From positions 34,704 to 98,703 of the forward strand of contig NZ_JAODNM010000131.1 in the NCBI RefSeq assembly GCF_025464955.1: 64,000 nt of DNA, in the 5' to 3' direction. The notes beneath the pieces are model-generated. The model was not told the origin of the DNA. It ran no database searches and saw only the letters and a program-made list of their open reading frames with translations. Shown piece after piece: positions 52,309-61,204 of the stretch (position 1 is the first letter of the stretch; every line of letters begins with the position of its first letter). Source of the DNA: Amycolatopsis sp. GTDB lineage: Bacteria; Actinomycetota; Actinomycetes; Mycobacteriales; Pseudonocardiaceae. The position numbers and the translations under genes were made by a program.

Positions 52309-53283
52309 TCAGGCGGCGCACGTGCGGGCGAGCAGGGCGATAGCGGCATGGACGTTGGTCAGTGCGGGAGCGGGCACGCCGGTCAGCTCGGCGAGTTCGA
52401 CGACGGCTCCGATGATCGCGTCGATTTCCAGGGCCTTGCCGGCCTCGAGGTCCTGCAGCATCGACGTCTTGTGGTGCCCGACACGCTGAGCGCCGTCGAT
52501 GCGCTTGTCGATGGAGATCTGCGGGTCACTGCCGGCGGCGCGTGCGATCTCGAGGGTCTCGGCCATCATGGTCGCGACGAGTTCGCGGGTGCCGGTGTGC
52601 GCGCAGATCTCGGCCATGGTGGCCCTGGTGAGCGCGCTGAGCGGGTTGAACGCGACGTTGCCCATCAGCTTGATCCAGATGTCGTCGCGGACGTTGGGCT
52701 CGACCGGGCACTTGAGCCCGCCGGCGATCATCGCCTCGCTGAAGTCCTTGCAGCGGGCCGAAACCGTGCTGTCGGGCTCACCGATGGAGAACCGGGTGCC
52801 TTCGAGGTGCCGGATGAGCCCCGGCGCTTCGATCTCGGTCGAGCAGTACACGACGCACCCGATCGCGCGCCGGGTCGCGAGCACCGCGCTGACCGCGCCG
52901 CCCGGGTCGACGGCCTCGATCCGGCGTCCTTCGAGCGGATGCCCGGCGAGCTCGTGGAAGTACCACCACGGGATGCCGTTCTGCGCCGCGATGACGGCGG
53001 TGTCCTCACCGAGCAACGGCGCGAGCAGCGACCCCGAGGAGGCGTACGAATGTGCTTTCAGGCCAAGGAAAACGTAGTCGACCTCGCCGATCTCGGCCGG
53101 GTCGTCGGTCGCGTGAGGGTGGGCGGTGAAGTCACCGCGGGGGCTGAGCACGCGCACTCCGTGCTGCCGCAGAGCGGCGAGGTGCGCGCCCCTGGCGACC
53201 AGGTGGACGTCCGCCCCACCGCGATGCAGTGCCGCGCCGACGTACGCGCCGATCGCACCGGCTCCGAGAACAGCGACCTTCAT
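52309..53283 (-). CDS. Ketopantoate-reductase-like (PanE/ApbA) oxidoreductase
   Basis: A 324-residue protein. The NADP-binding start is MKVAVLGAGAIGAYVGAALHRGGADV, and the C-terminal ApbA_C domain contains KLMGNVAFNPLSALT with the catalytic-type Lys, and HKTSMLQDLEAGKALEID. It may reduce 2-oxo acids, not necessarily ketopantoate. It is divergent from the GntR gene, and the shared gap contains the GATTGCATACaGTAT operator that also lies upstream of oxc. So it may belong to the oxalate regulon and act on a C2-C3 oxo acid. Confidence 0.88.
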   Translation of the reverse strand: MKVAVLGAGAIGAYVGAALHRGGADVHLVARGAHLAALRQHGVRVLSPRGDFTAHPHATDDPAEIGEVDYVFLGLKAHSYASSGSLLAPLLGEDTAVIAAQNGIPWWYFHELAGHPLEGRRIEAVDPGGAVSAVLATRRAIGCVVYCSTEIEAPGLIRHLEGTRFSIGEPDSTVSARCKDFSEAMIAGGLKCPVEPNVRDDIWIKLMGNVAFNPLSALTRATMAEICAHTGTRELVATMMAETLEIARAAGSDPQISIDKRIDGAQRVGHHKTSMLQDLEAGKALEIDAIIGAVVELAELTGVPAPALTNVHAAIALLARTCAA

Positions 53284-53315
53284 ATCCAGTCCCTTCGATC
53301 CCTATCCGAACCGTT

Positions 53316-53332
53316 GATTGCATACAGTATAC
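53316..53332. promoter_or_regulatory. Candidate GntR/FadR operator upstream of the panE-like gene
   Basis: GATTGCATACAGTATAC with the core ATAC-A-GTAT. It shares GATTGCATACnGTAT with the site at 61052-61066. It lies in the gap between the divergent panE-like and gntR genes, 33 bases from the panE-like start. Confidence 0.65.
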
Positions 53333-53406
53333 GTGAATCTGGTATGGTGACCAGAGGCGCACAAGATCCACCTCTTTCGGGTGATTGCGGACACCTGCGC
53401 TGAATT

Positions 53407-53427
53407 TTGCATACTAAAATCTGTATC
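53407..53427. promoter_or_regulatory. Second TTGCATAC site in the gntR leader
   Basis: TTGCATAC (53407-53414) is followed by a GTAT at 53423-53426, a wider version of the same half-sites. It is 57-64 bases upstream of the gntR start and suggests autoregulation. Confidence 0.45.
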
Positions 53428-53470
53428 CTGGGTATATCAGCCGATTTCTTCTTCCTCAGGGAGGTGCCCG

Positions 53471-54211
53471 TTGACTCAGGCCTCGCCGTTTCCCGACCGT
53501 GGGCCCAGCGGACGCCGGACAGGTCGCGGTTCGCTCAGCGGTGCCGCCTCCAGCCGCGTCGAGCGGCCGGCACCGTTGCGCCAGGCCGTGTACGAGGCGC
53601 TGGCCGAGCTGATTGTCAGCGGCACCCTCAAGGCGGGCCAGCACCTGGTGGAAGCCGAATTGGCCGAGTACCTCGGAGTCAGCCGGCAACCAGTCCGGGA
53701 AGCGTTGCAGCGCCTGCAATCCGAGGGCTGGGTCGACCTCCGCCCGGCACAGGGCGCCTTCGTGCACATGCCCACCGAGGAAGAAGCCGACCAGCTGCTC
53801 AGCGTCCGCTCGGTGTTGGAGACGCACTCCGCCAAGCTGGCCGCCGAACAGGCCACCCCGGAAGACGTCGTACGCCTGTGGGAACTGCAGAACGAAGGCG
53901 TCGACGCGTTGGCCACCGAAGACGTGGAACGTCTGGTGGCGGCCAACGCGTCACTGCACGCGTTCCTCACTCAACTGTCCGGCAACGCCGTCCTGGCCGA
54001 GCTGATCGCGCTGGTGGACCGCAGGGTCCGCTGGTACTACACCCCGATCGCCCGCCCGCGCGGGCACGACGCGTGGAACGAACACGCCGAGCTGATCAAG
54101 GCAATCGCCCAAAAGGACGCCGAAACCGCGAGCCGGATCATGTCCCAGCACACCGAGCGCACGAGGCAGGCATACCACGAGCGCCCGGCGGCGAAGGACG
54201 ACGAAAACTAG
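53471..54211 (+). CDS. GntR-family regulator (FadR/FCD type)
   Basis: A ~246-residue regulator. Winged HTH at ~30-95 (LRQAVYEALAELIVSGTLKAGQHLVEAELAEYLGVSRQPVREALQRLQSEGWVDLR); FCD effector domain at ~105-225 (SVRSVLETHSAKLAAEQ, NASLHAFL, HAELIKAIAQKDAETASRIMSQHTERTR), with metal-binding-type residues for a carboxylate ligand. The TTG at 53471 is chosen for the AGGGAGGTG site 5 bases upstream; earlier in-frame codons lack conservation. It is convergent with the oxalate transporter, overlapping by 4 bases. I infer it controls the oxalate genes. Confidence 0.9.
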   Translation: MTQASPFPDRGPSGRRTGRGSLSGAASSRVERPAPLRQAVYEALAELIVSGTLKAGQHLVEAELAEYLGVSRQPVREALQRLQSEGWVDLRPAQGAFVHMPTEEEADQLLSVRSVLETHSAKLAAEQATPEDVVRLWELQNEGVDALATEDVERLVAANASLHAFLTQLSGNAVLAELIALVDRRVRWYYTPIARPRGHDAWNEHAELIKAIAQKDAETASRIMSQHTERTRQAYHERPAAKDDEN

Positions 54212-55608
54212 CCGGCGGTTTTCGGCGCGGACGTCATCGAACCGCTGAAACTCGGCGTGGCGGTCACCACGTCGGGTCCGGCAGTCGGCGACTTGGGCTG
54301 CCGCAGGCACAGCGTCAGCAATGCCGACAACAGTGCGATGCACCCCGCGAGGATGTACGCGCCGTTATAGCCCCAGGCGCTGACGACACCGGCGGCGAGT
54401 CCGCCACCGCCGACCCCGCCCACCAGTTTGGCGCTGTACACCAGGCCGTAGTTCGTCGCGTTGTGGTTCTCCCCGAAGTAGTCCGGCACCAGCGACGCGA
54501 ACAGCGGATAGAACGCACCACCACCGAACCCGGTCAGGAACGCGAAGATCAGGAACAACGGCAGGTTGTGCATGTTGCCCGAGTAGAGCACGCCGAACTG
54601 CGCGACAGCGGCGATCACGAGCACCCAGGTCAGCGTCTGCCGGCGGCCGATCCGGTCGGACACCCAGCCGACGATCGCCCGGCCGGTCCCGTTGACGATG
54701 GACAGCACGCCTGCCGATGACGCCGCGACGAACGGGCCGAAGTGGCTGGCCTTCGCGAACGGCACCTGGAAGTTGATCCCGAACAGCGAAACCCCGCCGA
54801 TGATCACCAGGCATACCCACATCAGCGGGAGCATCCCGGAACGAATCGCCTCCATCGGCGAGTACTGCTTCACAGCCGGAGGGTTCTTGGCGAGACTCTT
54901 GTTCTTCTTGGTGTTCTGGACCCAGTCGACCGGGTCCACTTCCTTCGGCCACCAGTTCTTGGGCGGGTCGCGGAACAGGAACCCGCAGACCGCCACGACC
55001 ACCAGCATGTAGACGCCGACCAGGTCGAGGATCACCGTGTAGTTGGTCGGGTGCAGGAAAGCGGAGAAGATGTAGATGAACGGAACCGCGCCGTAGGCGA
55101 ATCCGCCGTTGACGAATCCGGTGCGGGCACCGCGTTTCTCCGGGAACCACTTGCCCACCATGTTGATGCAGGTGGCGTAGACGAGCCCGGCTCCGGTGCC
55201 GCCCAGCATCGAGTAGCCGATGAACGCGACAACCAGGCTGCCGCTGGTCGCGATCGTGAAGTAGCCGATCCCGCTCAGCACGGCACCCACGAGCATCGCG
55301 GTGCGGGCCGAAACGATGTTCTTTTCCCGTAGTCTGCCGGCGGGGAAGGCGACCCCGGCTTGGAAGACCGCCCAGATGCTGGCGATCCAGAAGGTTTCGG
55401 TCAGGCTCCACCCGTTCTTGGCCTGCAGGGTGGAGACCACGGCTCCCCAGCCGTATTCGAAGATGCTGACCGCGAACATCGCGGCCCAGGGCAACCAGAC
55501 CATCCAGGACCGTGATCGCCCCATCAGGTCGTGGGGGGTTTCGCCGACCCGGTACACGCGGCCGTTGTGATCAGTGAGCTCCTGGTAAGTAGGTGACGCT
55601 ACAGCCAT
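54208..55608 (-). CDS. OFA-family MFS transporter, probable oxalate/formate antiporter
   Basis: A 466-residue, 12-helix transporter. N-terminal HDLMGRSRSWMVWLPWAAMFAVSIFEYGWG, GTGAGLVYATCINMVGKWFPEKRGARTGFVNGGFAYGA and the motif WVSDRIGRRQTL are typical of the oxalate:formate antiporter family. It should take up oxalate and release formate. Next to frc and oxc-like genes this assignment is strong. A terminator at 55765-55804 separates it from the preceding CoA ligase, so it has its own promoter. Confidence 0.9.
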   Translation of the reverse strand: MAVASPTYQELTDHNGRVYRVGETPHDLMGRSRSWMVWLPWAAMFAVSIFEYGWGAVVSTLQAKNGWSLTETFWIASIWAVFQAGVAFPAGRLREKNIVSARTAMLVGAVLSGIGYFTIATSGSLVVAFIGYSMLGGTGAGLVYATCINMVGKWFPEKRGARTGFVNGGFAYGAVPFIYIFSAFLHPTNYTVILDLVGVYMLVVVAVCGFLFRDPPKNWWPKEVDPVDWVQNTKKNKSLAKNPPAVKQYSPMEAIRSGMLPLMWVCLVIIGGVSLFGINFQVPFAKASHFGPFVAASSAGVLSIVNGTGRAIVGWVSDRIGRRQTLTWVLVIAAVAQFGVLYSGNMHNLPLFLIFAFLTGFGGGAFYPLFASLVPDYFGENHNATNYGLVYSAKLVGGVGGGGLAAGVVSAWGYNGAYILAGCIALLSALLTLCLRQPKSPTAGPDVVTATPSFSGSMTSAPKTAG

Positions 55609-55764
55609 GAGAGACTCTTTCGTCGTCGTTGACGGTACTGCTCTTTCGGTCCTCCATCGCATTGATCTCCGCCCGGTGCGGTCAACCGCGCCTCGACGCC
55701 ACTCCCCCCGGTGTTCTCCCCCGGCCCGGGTTAGGTGTACTCCGACATTCAGCCTCCTTCGAGC

Positions 55765-55804
55765 GAAAAAAGGTAGGGGCGGAGTCCATTTGCGACCCCG
55801 CCCC
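55765..55804 (-). terminator. Rho-independent terminator after the CoA ligase gene
   Basis: GGGGCGGAGTC (55776-55786) and GACCCCGCCCC (55794-55804) form an 11-bp stem with one A-C mismatch and a 7-base loop. Read leftward it is followed by TACCTTTTTTCG, a true T-tract, which is rare in this G+C-rich DNA. It lies 12 bases after the CoA ligase stop. Confidence 0.85.
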
Positions 55805-55815
55805 GCCGAAATTCC

Positions 55816-57960
55816 TCAGCTGAGCAGGCCCGCGGACCTTGCCCAGCGGTATTTGGCACCGAGCACCGCGACCGGCTTCTCGGTGGTGTAGGGATAAGCC
55901 ACGACACCGTGGCGGTACAGGTATTCGCTCGCTTCCTCGACTTCGACGTCGCCGGAGAGCGAAGCCACGATCGGCTTTTCGATGCCCTTTGCCCGGTACT
56001 CCTCCACGACATCGACCACGAGTTCGGCGAACACCATCGGCGGTGTGACGATGGTGTGCCAGTAGCCGAGGATCAGCGAATGGATGCGCTCGTCGTCCAG
56101 CCCGAGTGCGATCGTGTTGCGGTAAGTGGCCGGTGGCTCACCACCGGTGATGTCGACCGGGTTGCCGGCCGCGCCGAACGGCGGGATGAACTTCCGGAAC
56201 GCCGCGTCCAGATCGGCCGGGATTTCCATCAGCGTCAGCCCGTTGTCCACACAGGCGTCCGAAAGCAGCACACCGGACCCGCCGGCACCGGTGATGATGA
56301 CGACGTTCTCGCCCTTCGGCGTCGCCAGCAGCGGAATGCCGCGCGCGTACTCGAGCATGTCGTTCAGGCCCGGTGCCCGGATGACGCCGCTCTGCCGCAG
56401 GATGTCGTCGTAGACGCGGTCGTTGCCGGCGAGCGCGCCGGTGTGCGAGCTCGCCGCCTTCGCGCCTTGCGCCGTGCGACCTGCCTTCAGCACGACCACC
56501 GGTTTGTGCAAGGAAACCCGTTTCGCCGTTTCGGCGAACGTCCGGCCGTCCTTGAGGTCTTCCAGGTGCATCGCGATGAGGTTGGTGTTGTCGTCAGTCT
56601 CGAAAAAGGTGAGCAGGTCGTCCTCGTCGATGTCGGCCTTGTTGCCGACCCCGACGATCGCGGAGACACCCATCCCGGCCGACCGGCTGAACCCGAGGAT
56701 CGCCATCCCGATCCCGCCGCTCTGCGACGAAAGCGCGACCCCGCCCTTGACGTCGTACGGCGTGCAGAACGTCGCCGACAGGTTTTCCGGCGTGTAGTAG
56801 TAGCCGTAGATATTCGGGCCGAGGATACGCATGCCGTGCTTGTGCGCGATCGCGACGACCTCGTCCTGCAGCTCCTGGTTGCCGGTCTCGCCGAAGCCCG
56901 ACGGGATCAGGATCGCCCCGGCGCAACCCTTGGCACCGGCCTCTTCCAGCGCCTGAGGCACGAACTTCGCCGGGATCGCGAACACCGCGACGTCGATATC
57001 ACCGGGTACGTCGGCGATGCTGGCGAACGCCTTGAGGTCGAGGATCGCGTCGGCCTTGGGGTTGATCGGGTAGATCTCGCCCTGGTAGCCGCCGTTGACC
57101 AGGTTCTTCATCACCGAGTTGCCGATCTTGCCGTCCTCCGCGGACGCCCCGATCACCGCGATCGCGCTCGGCTTCATGATGCGGTTCATCGTCGCGAGGA
57201 TTTCCTGCTGCGTGAACTGCACCGGCTGCTTGCGCGGTTCGGTGTCGACGAGGATGCGGACGTCGACCGCCGTGGCACCGTCCGGAGTGGCCAGTACCGG
57301 GTTGAGGTCCACTTCGGCCAGTTGCGGATAGTCCGTGACCAGGTCGGACACCCGCTGGATCAACCCGGCGAGGGCGTCGCGGTCGACCGGTGGCGCACCA
57401 CGCACCCCGCGGAGGATCTCCGCGGCGGCGATCCCGTCGATCATCGACATCGCTTCGTCGGCGGACGTCGGCGCTAGTCGGAACGTGACGTCCTTGAGCA
57501 CCTCCACGAGCACGCCGCCGAGTCCGAAGGCGACGATCTTGCCGAAGGTGTCGTCGGTGGTCGCGCCGATGATCACCTCCTGGCCGGAGGTGAGCAGCTG
57601 CTGCACTTGTACGCCGATGATCTCCGCGTCGGCGTTGTACGCCTTGGCGTTGTCGATGATCGTGGCGAACCCGGCTTCGACCTGCTTGGCGGTTTTCAGT
57701 CCCACGAGGACTCCGCCGGCCTCGGTCTTGTGCAGAATGTCCGGCGAGACGATCTTCAGCACCACCGGCAGGCCGATTTCGTCGGCGAGGGTGACGGCCG
57801 ACTCCGGTGACGTCGCCAGCCGCTCGGCCGGTGTGGAGATCCCATAGGCGTCGCAGACTTGCTTGCCCTCCGGCGCGGTCAGTGAAGTCCTGCCTTCGGC
57901 ACCGACCTGCCGGAGAATCCTCTCGACCGCGTCGCGGTCATACCCTGTCTTCGATTGCAT
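55816..57960 (-). CDS. ADP-forming acyl-CoA ligase, candidate oxalate- or formate-CoA ligase
   Basis: A 714-residue fused ligase of the acetate--CoA ligase (ADP-forming) family. Domain order is beta then alpha: ATP-grasp (~1-240; VVLKIVSPDILHKTEAGGVLVGL, LAEVDLNPVLA), CoA-binding (~255-390; PSAIAVIGASAEDGKIGNSVMKNL), then succinyl-CoA-ligase-like domains (~400-700) with the phospho-His motif SSHTGALAG. Common bacterial relatives have alpha first. Directly upstream of the transporter and downstream of frc/oxc, it probably makes oxalyl- or formyl-CoA with ATP. Acetate is the default alternative. Confidence 0.85.
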   Translation of the reverse strand: MQSKTGYDRDAVERILRQVGAEGRTSLTAPEGKQVCDAYGISTPAERLATSPESAVTLADEIGLPVVLKIVSPDILHKTEAGGVLVGLKTAKQVEAGFATIIDNAKAYNADAEIIGVQVQQLLTSGQEVIIGATTDDTFGKIVAFGLGGVLVEVLKDVTFRLAPTSADEAMSMIDGIAAAEILRGVRGAPPVDRDALAGLIQRVSDLVTDYPQLAEVDLNPVLATPDGATAVDVRILVDTEPRKQPVQFTQQEILATMNRIMKPSAIAVIGASAEDGKIGNSVMKNLVNGGYQGEIYPINPKADAILDLKAFASIADVPGDIDVAVFAIPAKFVPQALEEAGAKGCAGAILIPSGFGETGNQELQDEVVAIAHKHGMRILGPNIYGYYYTPENLSATFCTPYDVKGGVALSSQSGGIGMAILGFSRSAGMGVSAIVGVGNKADIDEDDLLTFFETDDNTNLIAMHLEDLKDGRTFAETAKRVSLHKPVVVLKAGRTAQGAKAASSHTGALAGNDRVYDDILRQSGVIRAPGLNDMLEYARGIPLLATPKGENVVIITGAGGSGVLLSDACVDNGLTLMEIPADLDAAFRKFIPPFGAAGNPVDITGGEPPATYRNTIALGLDDERIHSLILGYWHTIVTPPMVFAELVVDVVEEYRAKGIEKPIVASLSGDVEVEEASEYLYRHGVVAYPYTTEKPVAVLGAKYRWARSAGLLS

Positions 57961-57981
57961 CGCTTGCTTCCCCTCGAGTGG

Positions 57982-59196
57982 TCAGATGACGCCGGCGATG
58001 CGCAGCCCGGCAACTTCGTCGTCGCTGTAACCCAGCTCTTCCAGGACTTCCGAGCTGTGCTCACCGAGCAGCGGCGACGCGACGATGTCCACCGGGGAGT
58101 CGGACAGCTTCAGCGGGCAGCCGACGGTCTTGAACAGGCCGCGCTCCGGGTGGTCGACCTCGACGACCAGCGAGTCGTCCTCGATCAGCTCCTTGGTGGA
58201 CAGGATCGGGCCACAGGGGATGTTGGCGGCGTTGAGCAGCCGCATGACCTCCCACTTGGAATGCCGCTCGGTCCACTCCTCGATCAGCGCGAACATCTTG
58301 TCCAGTTTGGACAGTCGCACCTCCGGCGTGCTCCACGCCGGGTCCTCGACCAGTTCCGGGTGGCCGATCAGGTTCGCGATCGGCGCCCAGCCGACGGGCT
58401 GGACGATCACGTAGATGTAGTCGTTCGGGCCACCGGGCGAGCAGCGCACCGCCCATCCGGGCTGTCCGCCGCCGGAAGCGTTGCCCGAGCGGGGAACCGC
58501 GTCGTCGAAGATCTCGTTGGGGTATTCCCCCAGCCCGCCGTGCGCGAGGCGCTGCTGGTCGCGCAGCTTCACACGGCACAGATTGAGCACCGCGTCCTGC
58601 ATCGCGACCTGGACCCGCTGGCCCCGGCCGGTCGAGGTGCGCTGGTAGAGCGCGGCCAGGATCGCGGCCACCAGATGGATCCCGGTGCCGGAGTCGCCGA
58701 TCTGCGCCCCGGTCGCGGTCGGCGGACCGTCCTCGAACCCGGTGGTACTCATCGAACCGCCCATGGCCTGGGCGATGACCTCGTACGCCTTGAAGTCGGC
58801 GTACCGGCCCGGCCCGAACCCCTTGATCGAGGCGTAGATCAGCCTGGGGTTCAGCTCGGCCAGCTTCTCCCAGGGAAAGCCGAACCGGTCGACCACGCCG
58901 GGGCCGAAGTTCTCGACCAGCACGTCCACCTTGTCCACCAGCTTGGCGAACACCTGCTTGCCCTGCTCGCTTTTCATATTGAGCGTGATGCTGCGCTTGT
59001 TGGAGTTCAGCATCGTGAAGTACAGACTGTCCACATCGGGCAGATCACGCAGCTGGGTGCGGGTGATGTCCCCGCGCCCCGGCGTCTCCACCTTGATCAC
59101 GTCCGCGCCGAGCCAGGCAAGGATCTGCGTCGACGACGGACCGGACTGGACATGTGTCATGTCGAGGACACGAACGCCCTCCAAGGCCTTTCCCAT
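57982..59196 (-). CDS. frc: Formyl-CoA:oxalate CoA-transferase
   Basis: A 404-residue class III (CaiB/BaiF) CoA-transferase. It follows Oxalobacter Frc closely: GRGDITRTQLRDLPDVDSLYF, NSNKRSITLNMKSEQGKQ, VENFGPGVVDRFGF, the catalytic Asp in GAQIGDSGTGIHL, QDAVLNLCRVKLRDQQRL and GNASGGGQPGWAV with the Gly-rich loop. It moves CoA from formyl-CoA to oxalate, giving oxalyl-CoA for the next enzyme. It sits between the oxc-like gene and the CoA ligase, all read leftward with short gaps. Confidence 0.93.
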   Translation of the reverse strand: MGKALEGVRVLDMTHVQSGPSSTQILAWLGADVIKVETPGRGDITRTQLRDLPDVDSLYFTMLNSNKRSITLNMKSEQGKQVFAKLVDKVDVLVENFGPGVVDRFGFPWEKLAELNPRLIYASIKGFGPGRYADFKAYEVIAQAMGGSMSTTGFEDGPPTATGAQIGDSGTGIHLVAAILAALYQRTSTGRGQRVQVAMQDAVLNLCRVKLRDQQRLAHGGLGEYPNEIFDDAVPRSGNASGGGQPGWAVRCSPGGPNDYIYVIVQPVGWAPIANLIGHPELVEDPAWSTPEVRLSKLDKMFALIEEWTERHSKWEVMRLLNAANIPCGPILSTKELIEDDSLVVEVDHPERGLFKTVGCPLKLSDSPVDIVASPLLGEHSSEVLEELGYSDDEVAGLRIAGVI

Positions 59197-59265
59197 GGAA
59201 CTTCCTCCTGCACACAGAAGAGAGATGAAGCAACCGCGAACTACTCCGGCCGCGGAAGGGTTCCG

Positions 59266-60981
59266 CTACTTGTACATCGTCTGGTTCATCGTTCCCGGCG
59301 CGTAGGCGTCCGGATCGACCCAGACATTGATCAGCGACGGCTTGCCGGACTCGCGGGCGCGCTGCAGCGCGGGGGCGATGTCCTTGGGGTCGCGTACTTC
59401 TTCGCCGTAACCGCCGAGAATCTTGGCGAACTGGTCGTAGTGGACGTCGCCGAGCGTGTTGCCGATCCGGCCACGGCCGTCCCCGTACTTCGCCGCCTGG
59501 CCGTAGCGGATCTGGTTCATCGACGAGTTGTTGCCGACGATGCCGACGAACGGAAGGTTGAAGCGCACCAGCGTTTCGAAGTCCCAGCCGGTCAGGCTGA
59601 ACGCGCCGTCGCCGAACAGCGCGACGACCTCCTTGTCCGGCCGGGCGTGCTTGGCCGCCAGTACGAACGGGATGCCGACGCCGAGTGTCCCCAGTGGACC
59701 CGGGTCCATCCAGTGCCCAGGCGACTTCGGCTGCACGACCTGACCCGAGAACGTGACGATGTCGCCGCCGTCCCCTATGTAGATCGAATCCTCGGTGAGG
59801 AACTCGTTGATCTCGTTCACCAACCGGTACGGGTGGATCGGGCTGGCGTCGGAGCGCAGCTGCGGCAACCGCTTCTGCTTGGCCTTCTCCTCCACCGCCT
59901 GCAACTCTTCCAGCCACACCTTGCGCGCGATGGCACCGTTGTCACGGACGCCGGACGCCGCTTCCGCGACCGCCGCGAGCACCTGGCCCGGGTCGCCGAC
60001 GATGCCGAGGTCGATGTCACGGTTCTTGCCGACCGTGCGGTAGTCCAGATCGATCTGCACCACCGTCGCCTCAGCCGAGAGCCGGCGCCCGTAGCCCATC
60101 CGGAAGTCGAACGGTGTGCCGACGATGACAATGAGGTCGGCGTTGTCGAAGGCGTACCGGCGGGAGAGTTGGAAGTGGTGCGGGTCGCCGGGCGGCAGCG
60201 TGCCGCGGCCGGCGCCGTTCATGTACGCCGGGAGGTTGAGCGCTCGCACCAGGTCCACCGCGGACTCGGTGCCGCGGGTGGTCCACACCTGGCTGCCGAG
60301 CAGGACGGCCGGTTTCCGGGCGTGCACCAGTAGGTCCGCGAGCCGCTCGATGTCCGCCGGGTCCCCAACGTTGCGGGTGGACGCGCGGTACCGGCCCGCG
60401 GCCGGGATCCTCGCCTGCGCCAAGGGCACCTGCGCGTCGAGTACGTCGCGCGGGATCTCCAGGAACGACGGTCCCGGGGCGCCCGCGAAGCATTCGCGGA
60501 AGGCCATCGACACCATGTCCGCGACGCGTGCCGTGGAGGGCACGGTCGCGGCGAACTTGGTGATCGGGGTCATCATGTCGACATGCGGCAGGTCCTGCAG
60601 TGAGCCCATCTTGTGCTGGCTCAGCGCACCCTGCCCGCCGATCAGCAGCATCGGGCTCTCCGCGCGGAAGGCGTTCGCCACTCCGGTCACCGCGTCGGTC
60701 GTGCCGGGGCCGGCGGTGACCACGGCGCAGCCGGGCTTGCCGGTGATCCGGGCATAACCGTCGGCGGCGTGCGCGGCCACCTGTTCATGCCGGACGTCGA
60801 TCACCTCGATGCCTTCGTCCACGCAGCCGTCGTAGATGTCGATGATGTGTCCACCGCACAGGGTGAAGATCGTGTCGACGCCTTCCGCCTTGAGCGCTTT
60901 GGCCACGAGGTGGCCGCCCGAGATCAGCTCGCCCGAATCGCCTCCGCCGTCTCCGGCGGTCTCGGTCGCTGTCCGCACCAT
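59266..60981 (-). CDS. oxc: Oxalyl-CoA decarboxylase-like ThDP enzyme
   Basis: A 571-residue thiamine-diphosphate enzyme. N-terminal PYR domain with the cofactor Glu in VRHEQVAAHAADGYARI; central FAD/ADP-type domain; C-terminal PP domain with the Mg-ThDP motif FGDGAFSLTGWDFETLVRFNLP...NN. The end, GKPSLINVWVDPDA, is like Oxc. Overall it is more distant from Oxalobacter Oxc than frc is from Frc, and the C-terminal tail is short. The assignment rests largely on the frc context. An acetolactate-synthase-like or 2-hydroxyacyl-CoA lyase activity remains possible. Confidence 0.7.
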   Translation of the reverse strand: MVRTATETAGDGGGDSGELISGGHLVAKALKAEGVDTIFTLCGGHIIDIYDGCVDEGIEVIDVRHEQVAAHAADGYARITGKPGCAVVTAGPGTTDAVTGVANAFRAESPMLLIGGQGALSQHKMGSLQDLPHVDMMTPITKFAATVPSTARVADMVSMAFRECFAGAPGPSFLEIPRDVLDAQVPLAQARIPAAGRYRASTRNVGDPADIERLADLLVHARKPAVLLGSQVWTTRGTESAVDLVRALNLPAYMNGAGRGTLPPGDPHHFQLSRRYAFDNADLIVIVGTPFDFRMGYGRRLSAEATVVQIDLDYRTVGKNRDIDLGIVGDPGQVLAAVAEAASGVRDNGAIARKVWLEELQAVEEKAKQKRLPQLRSDASPIHPYRLVNEINEFLTEDSIYIGDGGDIVTFSGQVVQPKSPGHWMDPGPLGTLGVGIPFVLAAKHARPDKEVVALFGDGAFSLTGWDFETLVRFNLPFVGIVGNNSSMNQIRYGQAAKYGDGRGRIGNTLGDVHYDQFAKILGGYGEEVRDPKDIAPALQRARESGKPSLINVWVDPDAYAPGTMNQTMYK

Positions 60982-61051
60982 TGCTGGTCAACTCCTTCTG
61001 ACGTCGCGCCGGCCCTTTTGGTCCGCGCGCTTCGGTTCCGAGCCAACTGTA

Positions 61052-61068
61052 GATTGCATACCGTATGG
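61052..61068. promoter_or_regulatory. Candidate GntR/FadR operator between oxc and sucC
   Basis: GATTGCATACCGTATGG, with CATAC-C-GTATG an 11-base palindrome. The word GATTGCATACnGTAT is shared with 53316-53330. It lies in the middle of the 223-base divergent gap, so one site could control oxc-frc-ligase leftward and sucCD rightward. Confidence 0.65.
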
Positions 61069-61204
61069 GGTAGGCATATCGTGGCTCTCAGAAGTGCTGA
61101 TGTCCAGAGGCAGCGGACAACATTTCTCGAGACATCCCGAGAAGCCTCCGGCCGGATCCGCCGACCCCTCGGCCCGGCCTTCCTCACCCAGAGAGGGTTG
61201 AGCT

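Noticed and set aside
57955..60333. 792-codon plus-strand frame opposite frc and oxc, and a 730-codon minus-strand frame at 61184-63376 opposite sucCD
   Set aside because: Both are shadows of strongly conserved genes and show no domains of their own.
59266..60981. Plain acetolactate synthase annotation
   Set aside because: General ThDP motifs fit, but the operon position beside frc and an oxalate transporter and the Oxc-like C-terminal motif favour oxalyl-CoA decarboxylase. Kept as an alternative.
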